Source: Arthrobacter methylotrophus | GTDB taxonomy: Bacteria > Actinomycetota > Actinomycetes > Actinomycetales > Micrococcaceae | Assembly: GCF_039539965.1 (NCBI RefSeq) | Contig: NZ_BAABED010000001.1 | Location: 1,240,001 to 1,304,000, forward strand | Reading direction: 5' to 3' | DNA: 64,000 nucleotides | Shown: positions 9,074 to 16,987 of the stretch, in pieces | How positions within the stretch are numbered: the first letter of the stretch is position 1 | How the letters are laid out: the number at the start of each line of letters is the position of its first letter | Translations under genes and position numbers: made by a program | The notes under the pieces: model-generated | What the model was told of the DNA's origin: nothing | Databases searched by the model: none | The model's input: only the letters and a program-made list of their open reading frames with translations

Positions 9074-10297
9074 GTGAACGATCTCCTCCCCATAATCCTG
9101 TCCATTGTCGCTGCCATTGTGGTGGTCGGAGGGCTGATTCCTGTCCTGCTCAAGGTGCGGAAGTCTTCCTCGACTTACGCTGGAACGCGCGACGCCAACG
9201 ATCCTGTTGACTCGGCGTCGGCAGGCGCCGGAACGATCGTCGACGATGCTCCCGATGCGGTACAGGAGCGTACGGTACCTGGCAACGTCGTCGTACCCGC
9301 AGACGCTGCTACGCCGGAGACCGACGTTTCCGATGACGCTGCCGGCCTGGAACTCATCGAGGTGGAGACCCCCGCGCCCGTGGAGGGTCGCCTCACCCGG
9401 CTGAGGGCGCGATTGGTCAAATCCAACAGCATTCTCGGCAAGGGTCTCCTGGCTCTGCTTTCGAGTGACAAGATCGACGAAAACGTCTGGGACGAAGTCG
9501 AAGAAACACTTCTCCTTGCGGACCTTGGCACCGAGCCCACCATGCAGCTGGTCGAGGCACTGCGTGAACGGGTGAAGGTCCAAGGCACCCGTAGCGCCGA
9601 GGACGTCAAGGCCCTCCTGCGCGAGGAACTCATCAAGCTCGTGGACCCCACCATGGACCGCAGCTTGAACGTGGAACGCAAGGGGGCTCACCCGGCCATC
9701 ATGATCGTCGTCGGTGTCAACGGGGTCGGTAAGACCACCACCGTGGGCAAGTTGGCCCGTGTTCTCGTCGCTGAGGACAAGGACGTCCTTCTGGGTGCTG
9801 CGGACACTTTCCGCGCGGCAGCTGCCGAGCAGCTGGCCACATGGGGCCAGCGCGTCGGCGTCGCAACAGTGAGGTCGCACATCGACGGCGCGGACCCTGC
9901 CTCGGTTGCCTACGAGGCCGTCAAGTCCGGCATCGAGCAGGAAGTGGATGTCGTCATGATCGACACCGCTGGACGCCTGCAGAACAAGGTAGGCCTCATG
10001 GACGAGCTCAGCAAGGTCAAGCGCGTCGTTGAGAAGCTGGCTGAAGTGGACGAAGTCCTGCTGGTGTTGGACGCGACCACCGGCCAGAATGGCTTGAATC
10101 AAGCGAAGGTATTCGCCGAGGTGGTCAACATCACCGGAATCGTGCTCACCAAGCTGGACGGGACCGCCAAGGGCGGCATCGTCGTCGCGATCCAAAGGGC
10201 ACTTGGCGTGCCGGTCAAGCTTGTCGGGCTAGGCGAAGGGCCGGACGACCTCGCGCCGTTCGAGGCTGAAGCCTTCGTCGACGCCCTGCTCAACTAG
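9074..10297 (+). CDS. ftsY: Signal recognition particle receptor FtsY
   Basis: The membrane-side GTPase that docks the SRP-ribosome complex. Residues 1-30 form a hydrophobic N-terminal anchor (LLPIILSIVAAIVVVGG), followed by an acidic linker to about residue 100. The NG domain has GVNGVGKTTTVGKLA (214-228), DTAGR near residue 297 and the TKLDG motif near 357. The length is 407 residues. The start is GTG at 9074. Its partner ffh is 6.7 kb downstream. The last codons CTC AAC TAG end 11 bp before a 66-bp palindromic element. Confidence 0.95.
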   Translation: MNDLLPIILSIVAAIVVVGGLIPVLLKVRKSSSTYAGTRDANDPVDSASAGAGTIVDDAPDAVQERTVPGNVVVPADAATPETDVSDDAAGLELIEVETPAPVEGRLTRLRARLVKSNSILGKGLLALLSSDKIDENVWDEVEETLLLADLGTEPTMQLVEALRERVKVQGTRSAEDVKALLREELIKLVDPTMDRSLNVERKGAHPAIMIVVGVNGVGKTTTVGKLARVLVAEDKDVLLGAADTFRAAAAEQLATWGQRVGVATVRSHIDGADPASVAYEAVKSGIEQEVDVVMIDTAGRLQNKVGLMDELSKVKRVVEKLAEVDEVLLVLDATTGQNGLNQAKVFAEVVNITGIVLTKLDGTAKGGIVVAIQRALGVPVKLVGLGEGPDDLAPFEAEAFVDALLN

Positions 10298-10308
10298 TCT
10301 GCGCCCGG

Positions 10309-10374
10309 CCCAACTAGCTCGCAGTTGTTGTCGTTCTGAGCGCCCAAAACGACGTTAACTGCGAGTCAGTTGGG
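10309..10374. repeat. 66-bp palindromic element, copy 1
   Basis: Begins CCCAACTAGCTCGCAG and ends with an imperfect inverted copy, CTGCGAGTCAGTTGGG. This is the most degenerate of three copies; the arms mismatch at several positions near 10327-10330 and 10351-10367. It lies between convergent ftsY and the MFS gene. Its last nine bases, read on the minus strand, are CCC AAC TGA, the final two codons and stop of the MFS gene. Confidence 0.85.
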
Positions 10375-11610
10375 TGAGTCGATCCGTTCGGGGATGCGCT
10401 CCATCGGCTCGCGGGCCATGGACCAAGCCGCAGCCGAGAGCAGGAGGAGGCCGCCGGTTGCGCCGAACGCCCACCCGTAGCCCAATCCATCGGCCAGGAG
10501 GCCCACCAGGACCGGTCCCACGATCGCCCCGGCGTCGGACGCCATCTGGAAGACTGCCAGCACCTTGCCACCGGAGCGGCCCCGGCCGATGATGTCGCCG
10601 ACGGCGGCCTGCTGGGCCGGGTTGAGCAAGCCGGAGCCGAAGCCTGCCACGGCAGATGCCGCGAAGAACGCCGGAAGACTGCCAGTCAATCCGATGAAGG
10701 CGGTTCCCACGCCGGTAACCGCCAGGCCCAGCAGCATCATGGGCTTCCGGCCGAAGCTGTCAGCCAAGCGGCCGGAGAACGTCAGCGCAAGCGCATTGCC
10801 CGCTGCAAACACAGCGAGCGCCCAGCCTGCCGAGCCTGCTCCGGCGGCAAGGACAACCACCGCGAACAACGGCACGGTGGCCATGCGTACGCCGAACGTC
10901 GCCCAGCCATTGCTGAAACTTGAAAACAGCACGGCCCGGTAGGCAGAGTCGCCCAGGGCTTCCTTCATGGGCATCGCCGGCCCTACCACTCCATGCCCGC
11001 TCGCTGCCTTGGAACTGCCCCTTAGCTGCGTGCGTACAACCAAGGCCGCCAAGACCAGGGCTGCCGCGTAGGCGAGGAACGGGACCCTCAGGCCGAAACC
11101 GGCCAACAACCCACCCACCACCGGGCCAAGGACGCTTCCGATCAAGAAGGCGGAGGCGTACGCACCGGAGACCCGCCCACGGCTTTCCGGAGGGGCGAGC
11201 CTGATCAACAGGCCCATCGCCGCCACCGTGAACATGACTGAACCGGCTCCGCCAAGGCCCCGGAAGACCAGCAGCTGCCAATAGTTCTGGGCAAAGGCGC
11301 AGGCCGCCGTCGACGCTGCCACAATCAGCAAACCGGCGATGTACACGGGGCGCTCGCCAAAGCGGGCCATCAGGGCGCCTCCCGCCGGAGCGAATGCCAG
11401 GCGCATGAAGGCGAAAATACTCACGATCACCGCGGCCGCCGTAGCTCCGACACCGAAAGTCGTAGCGAACTGGGGGAGCACCGGTGCTACGAGGCCAAAA
11501 CCCAGTGCAATCAGGAACGCAGCCGCCAACATCACCCTGATGTCGCGTGGCATGGCAGCCTTAGCGGCCCGGGACCCTCGATTGGCGCGGGATTTGGGGC
11601 TTGCGGTCAT
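10366..11610 (-). CDS. Major facilitator superfamily transporter
   Basis: A 414-residue integral membrane transporter with about 12 predicted helices. After a basic cytoplasmic N-terminus (SPKSRANRGSRAAKAA) come ALGFGLVAPVLPQFA and the segment MARFGERPVYIAG, a variant of the MFS loop 2-3 motif, then the RGLGGAG motif of helix 4. It resembles drug-efflux (DHA1-type) exporters; the substrate is unknown. The start ATG at 11610 has GAGGA about 9 bases upstream; an upstream in-frame ATG at 11727 would add a poor leader. The C-terminus ends SPN, where the PN-stop comes from the 66-bp palindrome. Confidence 0.85.
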   Translation of the reverse strand: MTASPKSRANRGSRAAKAAMPRDIRVMLAAAFLIALGFGLVAPVLPQFATTFGVGATAAAVIVSIFAFMRLAFAPAGGALMARFGERPVYIAGLLIVAASTAACAFAQNYWQLLVFRGLGGAGSVMFTVAAMGLLIRLAPPESRGRVSGAYASAFLIGSVLGPVVGGLLAGFGLRVPFLAYAAALVLAALVVRTQLRGSSKAASGHGVVGPAMPMKEALGDSAYRAVLFSSFSNGWATFGVRMATVPLFAVVVLAAGAGSAGWALAVFAAGNALALTFSGRLADSFGRKPMMLLGLAVTGVGTAFIGLTGSLPAFFAASAVAGFGSGLLNPAQQAAVGDIIGRGRSGGKVLAVFQMASDAGAIVGPVLVGLLADGLGYGWAFGATGGLLLLSAAAWSMAREPMERIPERIDSPN

Positions 11611-11648
11611 GGTGCTGGAATCCTCGGGGTAGTGGCAGCTCGTAGAAA

Positions 11649-11728
11649 GTGGAACTGATGAAACATATCCGTAACAAGGGTGATATGCACCATTTACGTT
11701 CGAGAAGTTCTTGTAACAGCCCGGCAAT
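11649..11728 (+). promoter_or_regulatory. Candidate GlnR-type nitrogen control boxes upstream of amt
   Basis: The segment reads GTGGA-N6-GAAAC-N6-GTAAC-N6-GATAT from 11649 to 11686, an alternating a-site/b-site array with 11-bp steps like the actinobacterial GlnR consensus gTnAc-N6-GaAAc. A second half, GTAAC-N6-GCAAT, is at 11713-11728, exactly 42 bp after the first GTAAC. This is inference from pattern; AmtR control is an alternative. Confidence 0.4.
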
Positions 11729-11835
11729 CTAAAACCTTCGCAGGTGAAACACGCTCCCGCAAAACTCTTATGTAGAACGCAAATGCGTTGGGACAGGCGG
11801 CAAAGTCCGCAACAAGAGCAGAGAGGACGTAGACC

Positions 11836-13176
11836 ATGGAATTCAGCGCCGGTCTCGTTTGGCTCCTGGTCGCGTCAGCCTTCGTGCTGTTCATGACCCC
11901 GGGCCTGGCATTCTTCTATGGCGGCATGACCCGTGCCAAAGCCGCCCTGAACATGATGATGATGAGCTTCATCGCCATCGGCACAGTGACCATCGTCTGG
12001 GTCTTGTGGGGTGCGTCGATGTCCACGAGCAACACGGACAACTTCTTTCAGCTCTTCGCAAACCCCTTCAGCCACTTTGGCCTGCACAACTTCACGGATC
12101 CGGCGGACCTCCTCAAGGTAGGCTATGCGGCCACCTTCGCGATCATCACGGTGGCGTTGATCTCCGGGGCCATCGCAGACCGCGCAAAGTTCTCCGCATG
12201 GACGCTCTTCACTCCCATCTGGGCCACACTGGTCTACGCACCCATGGCCTACATGGTGTGGGGCGGTGGCCTCTTCTCGAAGGACGGCTGGTTCGGCCAG
12301 ACGTTTGCCCCCGTCATTGACTTCGCCGGTGGAACGGTGGTTCACATCAACGCCGGTGTCGCTGGCCTGATCCTCGTCCTGATCATCGGCAACCGCAAGG
12401 GTTTCGGCAAGGACCCCAACCACCGTCCGCACAATGTGCCGCTGGTCATGCTCGGTGCTGCCATTCTTTGGTTCGGCTGGTTCGGCTTCAACGCCGGCGC
12501 AGCGGCAACGGTAGAGCAGGCAGGCCTCATCTGGATCAACACCCTTACCGCTCCGGCAGCGGCCATGCTCGGCTGGCTTATCGTGGAGCGGATCCGTGAC
12601 GGCCACCCCACCTCGCTCGGAGCGGCTTCGGGCGTTGTTGCCGGCCTGGTTGCCATTACCCCGGCCTGTGCCAACGTTTCTCCGCTCGGCGCCATCGCCC
12701 TCGGTGTTGCAGCCGGCGTTGCCTCGGCCCTCGCTGTCGGCCTGAAGTTCAAGCTTGGCTACGACGACTCCCTGGATGTCGTCGGGGTTCACCTGGTCTC
12801 AGGCATCATCGGCACGGTGGCCATCGGCTTCCTCGCCACCCCGACCCAGGGTGCTGCCGGCCTGTTCTACGGCGGCGGTACGACGCAATTGGTTGCACAG
12901 TCCCTGGCTGCGCTTTGCTCGATCGTCTTCACCGGGGTCATGACGTTCATCATCGCCTTCCCGATCCACAAGCTCATGGGCTTCCGTATCTCCGAACGTC
13001 AGGAGATTGCCGGTGCAGACCTCAGCCTGCATGCCGAAACGGCGTACGAGTTCGGCGTCGGCGGCCACGGCGGAAGCTTCCAGCCCCTTCATGACCTCAT
13101 TACCGGCAAGGCATCTGCCGAGTCCGGCGCAACTGGCGAAGCATCCGTATCAGGCAAGGAGAGTGTCCAGGCATGA
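11836..13176 (+). CDS. amt: Ammonium transporter
   Basis: A 446-residue Amt/MEP/Rh channel that conducts ammonium across the membrane. Eleven hydrophobic segments are visible. The first reads VWLLVASAFVLFMTPGLAFFYGG, the family's first helix signature region, followed by conserved FSAWTLFTPIWATLVYAPMAYMVWG and the pore histidine segments DFAGGTVVHINAG and DVVGVHLVSGIIG. The ATG is preceded by GAGAGGAC. It overlaps glnK by ATGA at 13173-13176. Candidate nitrogen-control boxes lie upstream. The C-terminal tail is cytosolic and would contact GlnK. Confidence 0.95.
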   Translation: MEFSAGLVWLLVASAFVLFMTPGLAFFYGGMTRAKAALNMMMMSFIAIGTVTIVWVLWGASMSTSNTDNFFQLFANPFSHFGLHNFTDPADLLKVGYAATFAIITVALISGAIADRAKFSAWTLFTPIWATLVYAPMAYMVWGGGLFSKDGWFGQTFAPVIDFAGGTVVHINAGVAGLILVLIIGNRKGFGKDPNHRPHNVPLVMLGAAILWFGWFGFNAGAAATVEQAGLIWINTLTAPAAAMLGWLIVERIRDGHPTSLGAASGVVAGLVAITPACANVSPLGAIALGVAAGVASALAVGLKFKLGYDDSLDVVGVHLVSGIIGTVAIGFLATPTQGAAGLFYGGGTTQLVAQSLAALCSIVFTGVMTFIIAFPIHKLMGFRISERQEIAGADLSLHAETAYEFGVGGHGGSFQPLHDLITGKASAESGATGEASVSGKESVQA

Positions 13177-13511
13177 AACTCATCACGGCGATCGTCCGCC
13201 CGGAGAAGCTCGACGCCATCCGAGAGGGGCTCGAAGCCTACGGGGTACAGGGACTGACGGTCAGCGCGGCCAGCGGCTACGGCAGGCAACGTGGCTACAC
13301 CGAGGTGTACCGCGGAGCCGAGTACAACGTGGATCTGCTACCCAAGATCCGCGTGGAAGTCCTGGCCACGGATGAGCAGGCGGATGACATCCTCGATGTC
13401 CTGATCGCTTCCTCGAACACAGGCCGGGCCGGTGACGGCAAAGTCTGGACCGTGGACGTGTACGAAGCAGTCCGTGTCCGCACGGGCGAACGCGGCGCAG
13501 CAGCGATCTAA
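13173..13511 (+). CDS. glnK: Nitrogen regulatory protein P-II
   Basis: A 112-residue P-II signal protein that senses 2-oxoglutarate and ATP/ADP and blocks Amt when nitrogen is plentiful. The T-loop tyrosine is at exactly position 51 (YRGAEY), the site modified by GlnD (adenylylated in actinobacteria). The C-terminal signature reads TGRAGDGKVWTVDV, which binds nucleotide. It overlaps the amt stop codon by four bases, so translation is coupled. glnD, which often follows, is not present; a strong terminator ends the unit. Confidence 0.95.
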   Translation: MKLITAIVRPEKLDAIREGLEAYGVQGLTVSAASGYGRQRGYTEVYRGAEYNVDLLPKIRVEVLATDEQADDILDVLIASSNTGRAGDGKVWTVDVYEAVRVRTGERGAAAI

Positions 13512-13541
13512 AGCACTCCGACAGATGCGTCGGCATCTTTG

Positions 13542-13579
13542 AAGTAGTGGAGGGGACAATGTCCCCTCCACTACTTTTG
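13542..13579 (+). terminator. Intrinsic terminator of amt-glnK
   Basis: The arms AAGTAGTGGAGGGGACA (13542-13558) and TGTCCCCTCCACTACTT (13560-13576) are perfect inverted copies, about 15 bp of usable stem, followed by TTTTG. Confidence 0.85.
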
Positions 13580-13715
13580 CGCTTGGCAGTTTCGATTCCT
13601 CTAGACTCAAGGCAGACCCACAGACCCGAGTCTGACCACCCGCCAACTGTCTTCTCCCAGCGATTCTTCTTGCCTTGCGAGGAACGTGGCGTTGCAGTTT
13701 CGTCAACGGAGTGCC

Positions 13716-15431
13716 ATGCCGAAGAACCCTGAAGAAAACCACCGAGAATACTCGCACTCCGCCCGGGACATCGGCGCCGGGCCCCTCGCAGCGACAACCT
13801 TGGCGCGCAAACGCCGCCGGAGGTACCTTGGCGGAGGCATAGGCGCTGGCGTAGTTGCGGCCGCAGTGGTTGCCATCGCCGCCCTGAACGGCGGCACAGT
13901 TGCTCCTTCAAGTAAAGCCGAGGCTTCGTCTGGCCCAAGCAAGTCCTATGCGCCGTTCAATCGGCCTGCCTACGAGCAAATAGCTTCCCAAGCCGGTGCG
14001 ACTGCTCCGGTTACGCCGACCACCGTAGTCGTCAGTAAGGACGAAACCGGAACGGCCCTGCCCGACGGCATGATGGGCCTCTCGTTCGAGTCTGACATCA
14101 TGACCGATCCGCGCCTCGACCCCGGCAACTCCACCTTGGTCGCAGAGCTCAAGAACTTGACAAAGCCTGTGATTCGGTTCGGTGGGCAAGCGGCGGACCG
14201 GAGGTTCTTTTGGACCTCGGCCAGTGAGGGTCTTCCTGATTGGAAGCTTGTACCGGCGTTCCAAGGCGACACGCGGCAGATCGTGAAGGTCACTCCTGCA
14301 GACCTTGAGCGAATCAACCGCACGGTTGTTGCCGCCGACGCCAAGGTCCTTTTGACAGCGGACCTCGGTCATTTCGACCCGGATCGGGCCGCGGACTTCG
14401 CCAAGAACGCGTCGGCTATTTTTGGCGAACGACTGTTGGGAATCGCCATTGGCAACGAACCGAACGGATATTATGTCAAAGGAAACCCTTACCTGACGCT
14501 TCGTCCGGAAGACTGGAGCCCGTCGAAATTCATGGACGAATTCAAGGCCTACGAGAGTGCCATATCGAAAACGGCGCCCAACGTGAAGATTATCGGGCCG
14601 GAAACCTACTCCCTGAACTGGCTCAAACCGTTTGCCGCGCAACAAACTCCATCCTTGGGAGCCCTCTCCTATCACAACTATCCGTTGTCGACTTGCTTAC
14701 CCAACGAGGAATTTTTTCCGACCATTGCGCGGGTCACTTCCCGGGCGCACATGGATAAGGTCAAGACGGTTGTCGCCAATATCGCCAAGGTCGCCAAGGA
14801 CTCCGGGCTCCCCGTTTGGCTGACAGAGAGCGGAATTTCATCCTGTCCCGGTTCGAACGAAACCACTCGCAAACATGTCGCCGCTATGTGGATAGTGAAC
14901 TATGCGCTGACGGTTGCTCAAACCGGCGTGACTCAGCTTGATGTCCATGGTGCTCTTGATACCTGCAAGGGTGGTCCTCCGGCCTCGCCGATTTGTGACA
15001 CGGGTGCTTACAAGCGTCCTACGGGTGTGATGACCGAGCAGGCGATCTACCACGGCATGATGCTGGTAAGCGCGTTGGCGCCGGGCATGTTCCATAACGT
15101 CGATCAAGATGGCAGTGAGAATGTCTACAGCTACGCAATCGGGCACAAGGACGGCAGCATGAGCGTTGTTGTTGTGAACCAGAACGATCCGAAACTCTCG
15201 GCTCAAGCGCCCGTAGCCATCCAATTGCCGGAAGCAGCTGCTACGGCCACCATGAGTCAGATGACGGGACCGGCCTTCGACGCTGAAGCGCAGACGCAGA
15301 TCGACTCGCGGGAAGATGCCGGAGTCCCGGAATCCCAGCGGGCAATGATCCCGGGTTTTGTGCCAGGCCAACAGAAGGTCAGTTTGCCTCTCACCTCCGG
15401 AACGGTGACCGTTCTGACGTTCACTTTCTAG
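13716..15431 (+). CDS. Membrane-anchored or secreted glycoside hydrolase, GH79-like
   Basis: A 571-residue protein with a basic N-terminus (ARKRRRRYLGGG) and one hydrophobic segment (about 37-60), so it is exported or anchored outside. The rest looks like a clan GH-A TIM barrel. GNEPNGYY carries a candidate acid/base glutamate (about E248) and PVWLTESGIS a candidate nucleophile (about E371). The C-terminal part resembles the beta-domain of GH79 glucuronidases/heparanase-like enzymes. The start ATG at 13716 has ACGGAG five bases upstream; an ATG 30 bases earlier is in frame. No transport or regulator gene is nearby, so the substrate is unknown. It ends 4 bp from convergent zwf. Confidence 0.65.
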   Translation: MPKNPEENHREYSHSARDIGAGPLAATTLARKRRRRYLGGGIGAGVVAAAVVAIAALNGGTVAPSSKAEASSGPSKSYAPFNRPAYEQIASQAGATAPVTPTTVVVSKDETGTALPDGMMGLSFESDIMTDPRLDPGNSTLVAELKNLTKPVIRFGGQAADRRFFWTSASEGLPDWKLVPAFQGDTRQIVKVTPADLERINRTVVAADAKVLLTADLGHFDPDRAADFAKNASAIFGERLLGIAIGNEPNGYYVKGNPYLTLRPEDWSPSKFMDEFKAYESAISKTAPNVKIIGPETYSLNWLKPFAAQQTPSLGALSYHNYPLSTCLPNEEFFPTIARVTSRAHMDKVKTVVANIAKVAKDSGLPVWLTESGISSCPGSNETTRKHVAAMWIVNYALTVAQTGVTQLDVHGALDTCKGGPPASPICDTGAYKRPTGVMTEQAIYHGMMLVSALAPGMFHNVDQDGSENVYSYAIGHKDGSMSVVVVNQNDPKLSAQAPVAIQLPEAAATATMSQMTGPAFDAEAQTQIDSREDAGVPESQRAMIPGFVPGQQKVSLPLTSGTVTVLTFTF

Positions 15432-15435
15432 CGAA

Positions 15436-16836
15436 CTAACCCCCGACGGCGGTGGGCCAGTCCGCGGGGCCGGGGCCGCCGGCGTCGTACTCTTCGAGCG
15501 GCACGGAATCTTTGGCCCAGGCCTTGAGCGCGGGCTCGATGATCCGCCAGCAGTCCACGGCGGTGTCACCCCGGACGGAGAGCAGGGGATCGCCGCTGAT
15601 GATGCCCTCGAGTACTTCTCCGTATGGCAGGAGGGCGGAACCGTTCAGTTCAACGTTGAGCGTCACGCGGTCAAGCGAGAACATGTTTCCCGGACCGTTG
15701 ACATCGATGTCGAGCTGCAGCGTGTCCGGACCGAATCCGATGCGCAGCTGGTTGGGGGCGTCCACGCCCTCGAAGCCCGACGGCAGGTGCGGGACGGGCC
15801 GGAAGGTGATGATGGCCTCCCTCCGCGCGCGGCCCAGGGCCTTGCCTGAACGCAGGATGAAGGGGACGCCTTTCCAACGCCAATTGTCGATTCCCACTTC
15901 GACTTCTGCGAGTGTCTCGGTATGCCGGGCAGGATCCACGCCCTCCTCCGCGGTATAGTCCGGAACGTTACGTTCGCCGATCCGGCCAGCCGAGTATCTC
16001 GCGCGTCGGGTGGACTTCTTATACGGTGCGCTGATGCTGCTCGCACGCAGCACCGTTGAAATCGCGTCGCGGAGATCGCGTTCGCCGATGCTGGAGGGAG
16101 CATCGAGAGCGAGCAGCGCCATGATGTGGAGCAAATGGCTTTGGATCATGTCCTTGAGGGCGCCGGCCCGGTCGTAATAGCGGGCGCGTCCCTCGAGTGC
16201 GAGATCTTCATCGAAGATGATTTCCACCTTCGCGATGTGGTCCCGGTTCCAGACCGGCTCCAGGAAACTGTTGGCAAAGCGCAGGCCCAGGATGTTGAAT
16301 ACAGTCGCCTTGCCGAGGAAGTGGTCCACCCGGTGGATGCGGTCTTCCGGGACAAGTGCGGCGAGGGTCTTGTTGAGTTCCCGGGCAGATTCGGAACTGG
16401 ATCCGAAGGGTTTTTCCATCACCAGGCTCGTTCCGGGAGGTAATTGCTGTGCCGTGAGGACCTCGCAGGCCTTCTGGCTGATGGCTGGGGGCAGGGCGAA
16501 ATAGACGGCGATGGGTGCTTCGAGCCCTGCCAGGAGGGTCCCGAGTTTGCCGTCCGCCGTGACATCCAGTTGATGGTATTCGGTGCTCTTCTCCAAGGCC
16601 GCAATAGCCTTCTTGCCTGCGGCACCTGCGCCGTTGGCAGCCTCCGCAAAGGCGCCGGCCACGCGTTTGTTCCACTGCTGCGACGTCCAGGGGTCCGAGC
16701 CTGCCCCGACAAGCTTCAGGCCGTCCGCGAGCCCGTCGGCTACTAGCCTGGCAAGCCCGGGCAACAGCAATCGGCCCGTCAGATCTCCGGAGGCGCCTAG
16801 GATGAGCAACGTTTTTACTGTTGTTTTGCTGGTCAC
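15436..16836 (-). CDS. zwf: Glucose-6-phosphate dehydrogenase
   Basis: Oxidises glucose 6-phosphate to 6-phosphogluconolactone with NADP or NAD, the entry to the oxidative pentose-phosphate pathway. The nucleotide loop GASGDLTGR is at about 14-22, EKPFG near residue 140 and the active-site signature RVDHFLGK near 165. At 466 residues it is somewhat short compared with the usual 490-510. No opcA, tal or tkt is next to it, so it may be the second, unlinked Zwf that many Arthrobacter carry. The start is likely GTG at 16836 (GTG ACC AGC); no strong ribosome site is visible and the frame stays open upstream. Confidence 0.85.
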   Translation of the reverse strand: MTSKTTVKTLLILGASGDLTGRLLLPGLARLVADGLADGLKLVGAGSDPWTSQQWNKRVAGAFAEAANGAGAAGKKAIAALEKSTEYHQLDVTADGKLGTLLAGLEAPIAVYFALPPAISQKACEVLTAQQLPPGTSLVMEKPFGSSSESARELNKTLAALVPEDRIHRVDHFLGKATVFNILGLRFANSFLEPVWNRDHIAKVEIIFDEDLALEGRARYYDRAGALKDMIQSHLLHIMALLALDAPSSIGERDLRDAISTVLRASSISAPYKKSTRRARYSAGRIGERNVPDYTAEEGVDPARHTETLAEVEVGIDNWRWKGVPFILRSGKALGRARREAIITFRPVPHLPSGFEGVDAPNQLRIGFGPDTLQLDIDVNGPGNMFSLDRVTLNVELNGSALLPYGEVLEGIISGDPLLSVRGDTAVDCWRIIEPALKAWAKDSVPLEEYDAGGPGPADWPTAVGG

Positions 16837-16987
16837 TGTGCCAGCATGCCATCTTGCAGGCGCGTCTTGGTACCCTAGATAGTCGAGTCCCTCAGTTGAG
16901 TCAGATTTGTTTGGGGCAGGAATCGTCAAGATATTGGTGTGCCGGAACGGCCGCCATTCGTAGACCATCGAAAGAAGTGCACGGCGC

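Noticed and set aside
13547..13732. A 61-codon frame downstream of glnK
   Set aside because: It begins in the terminator hairpin and overlaps the real start of the GH79-like gene in another frame.
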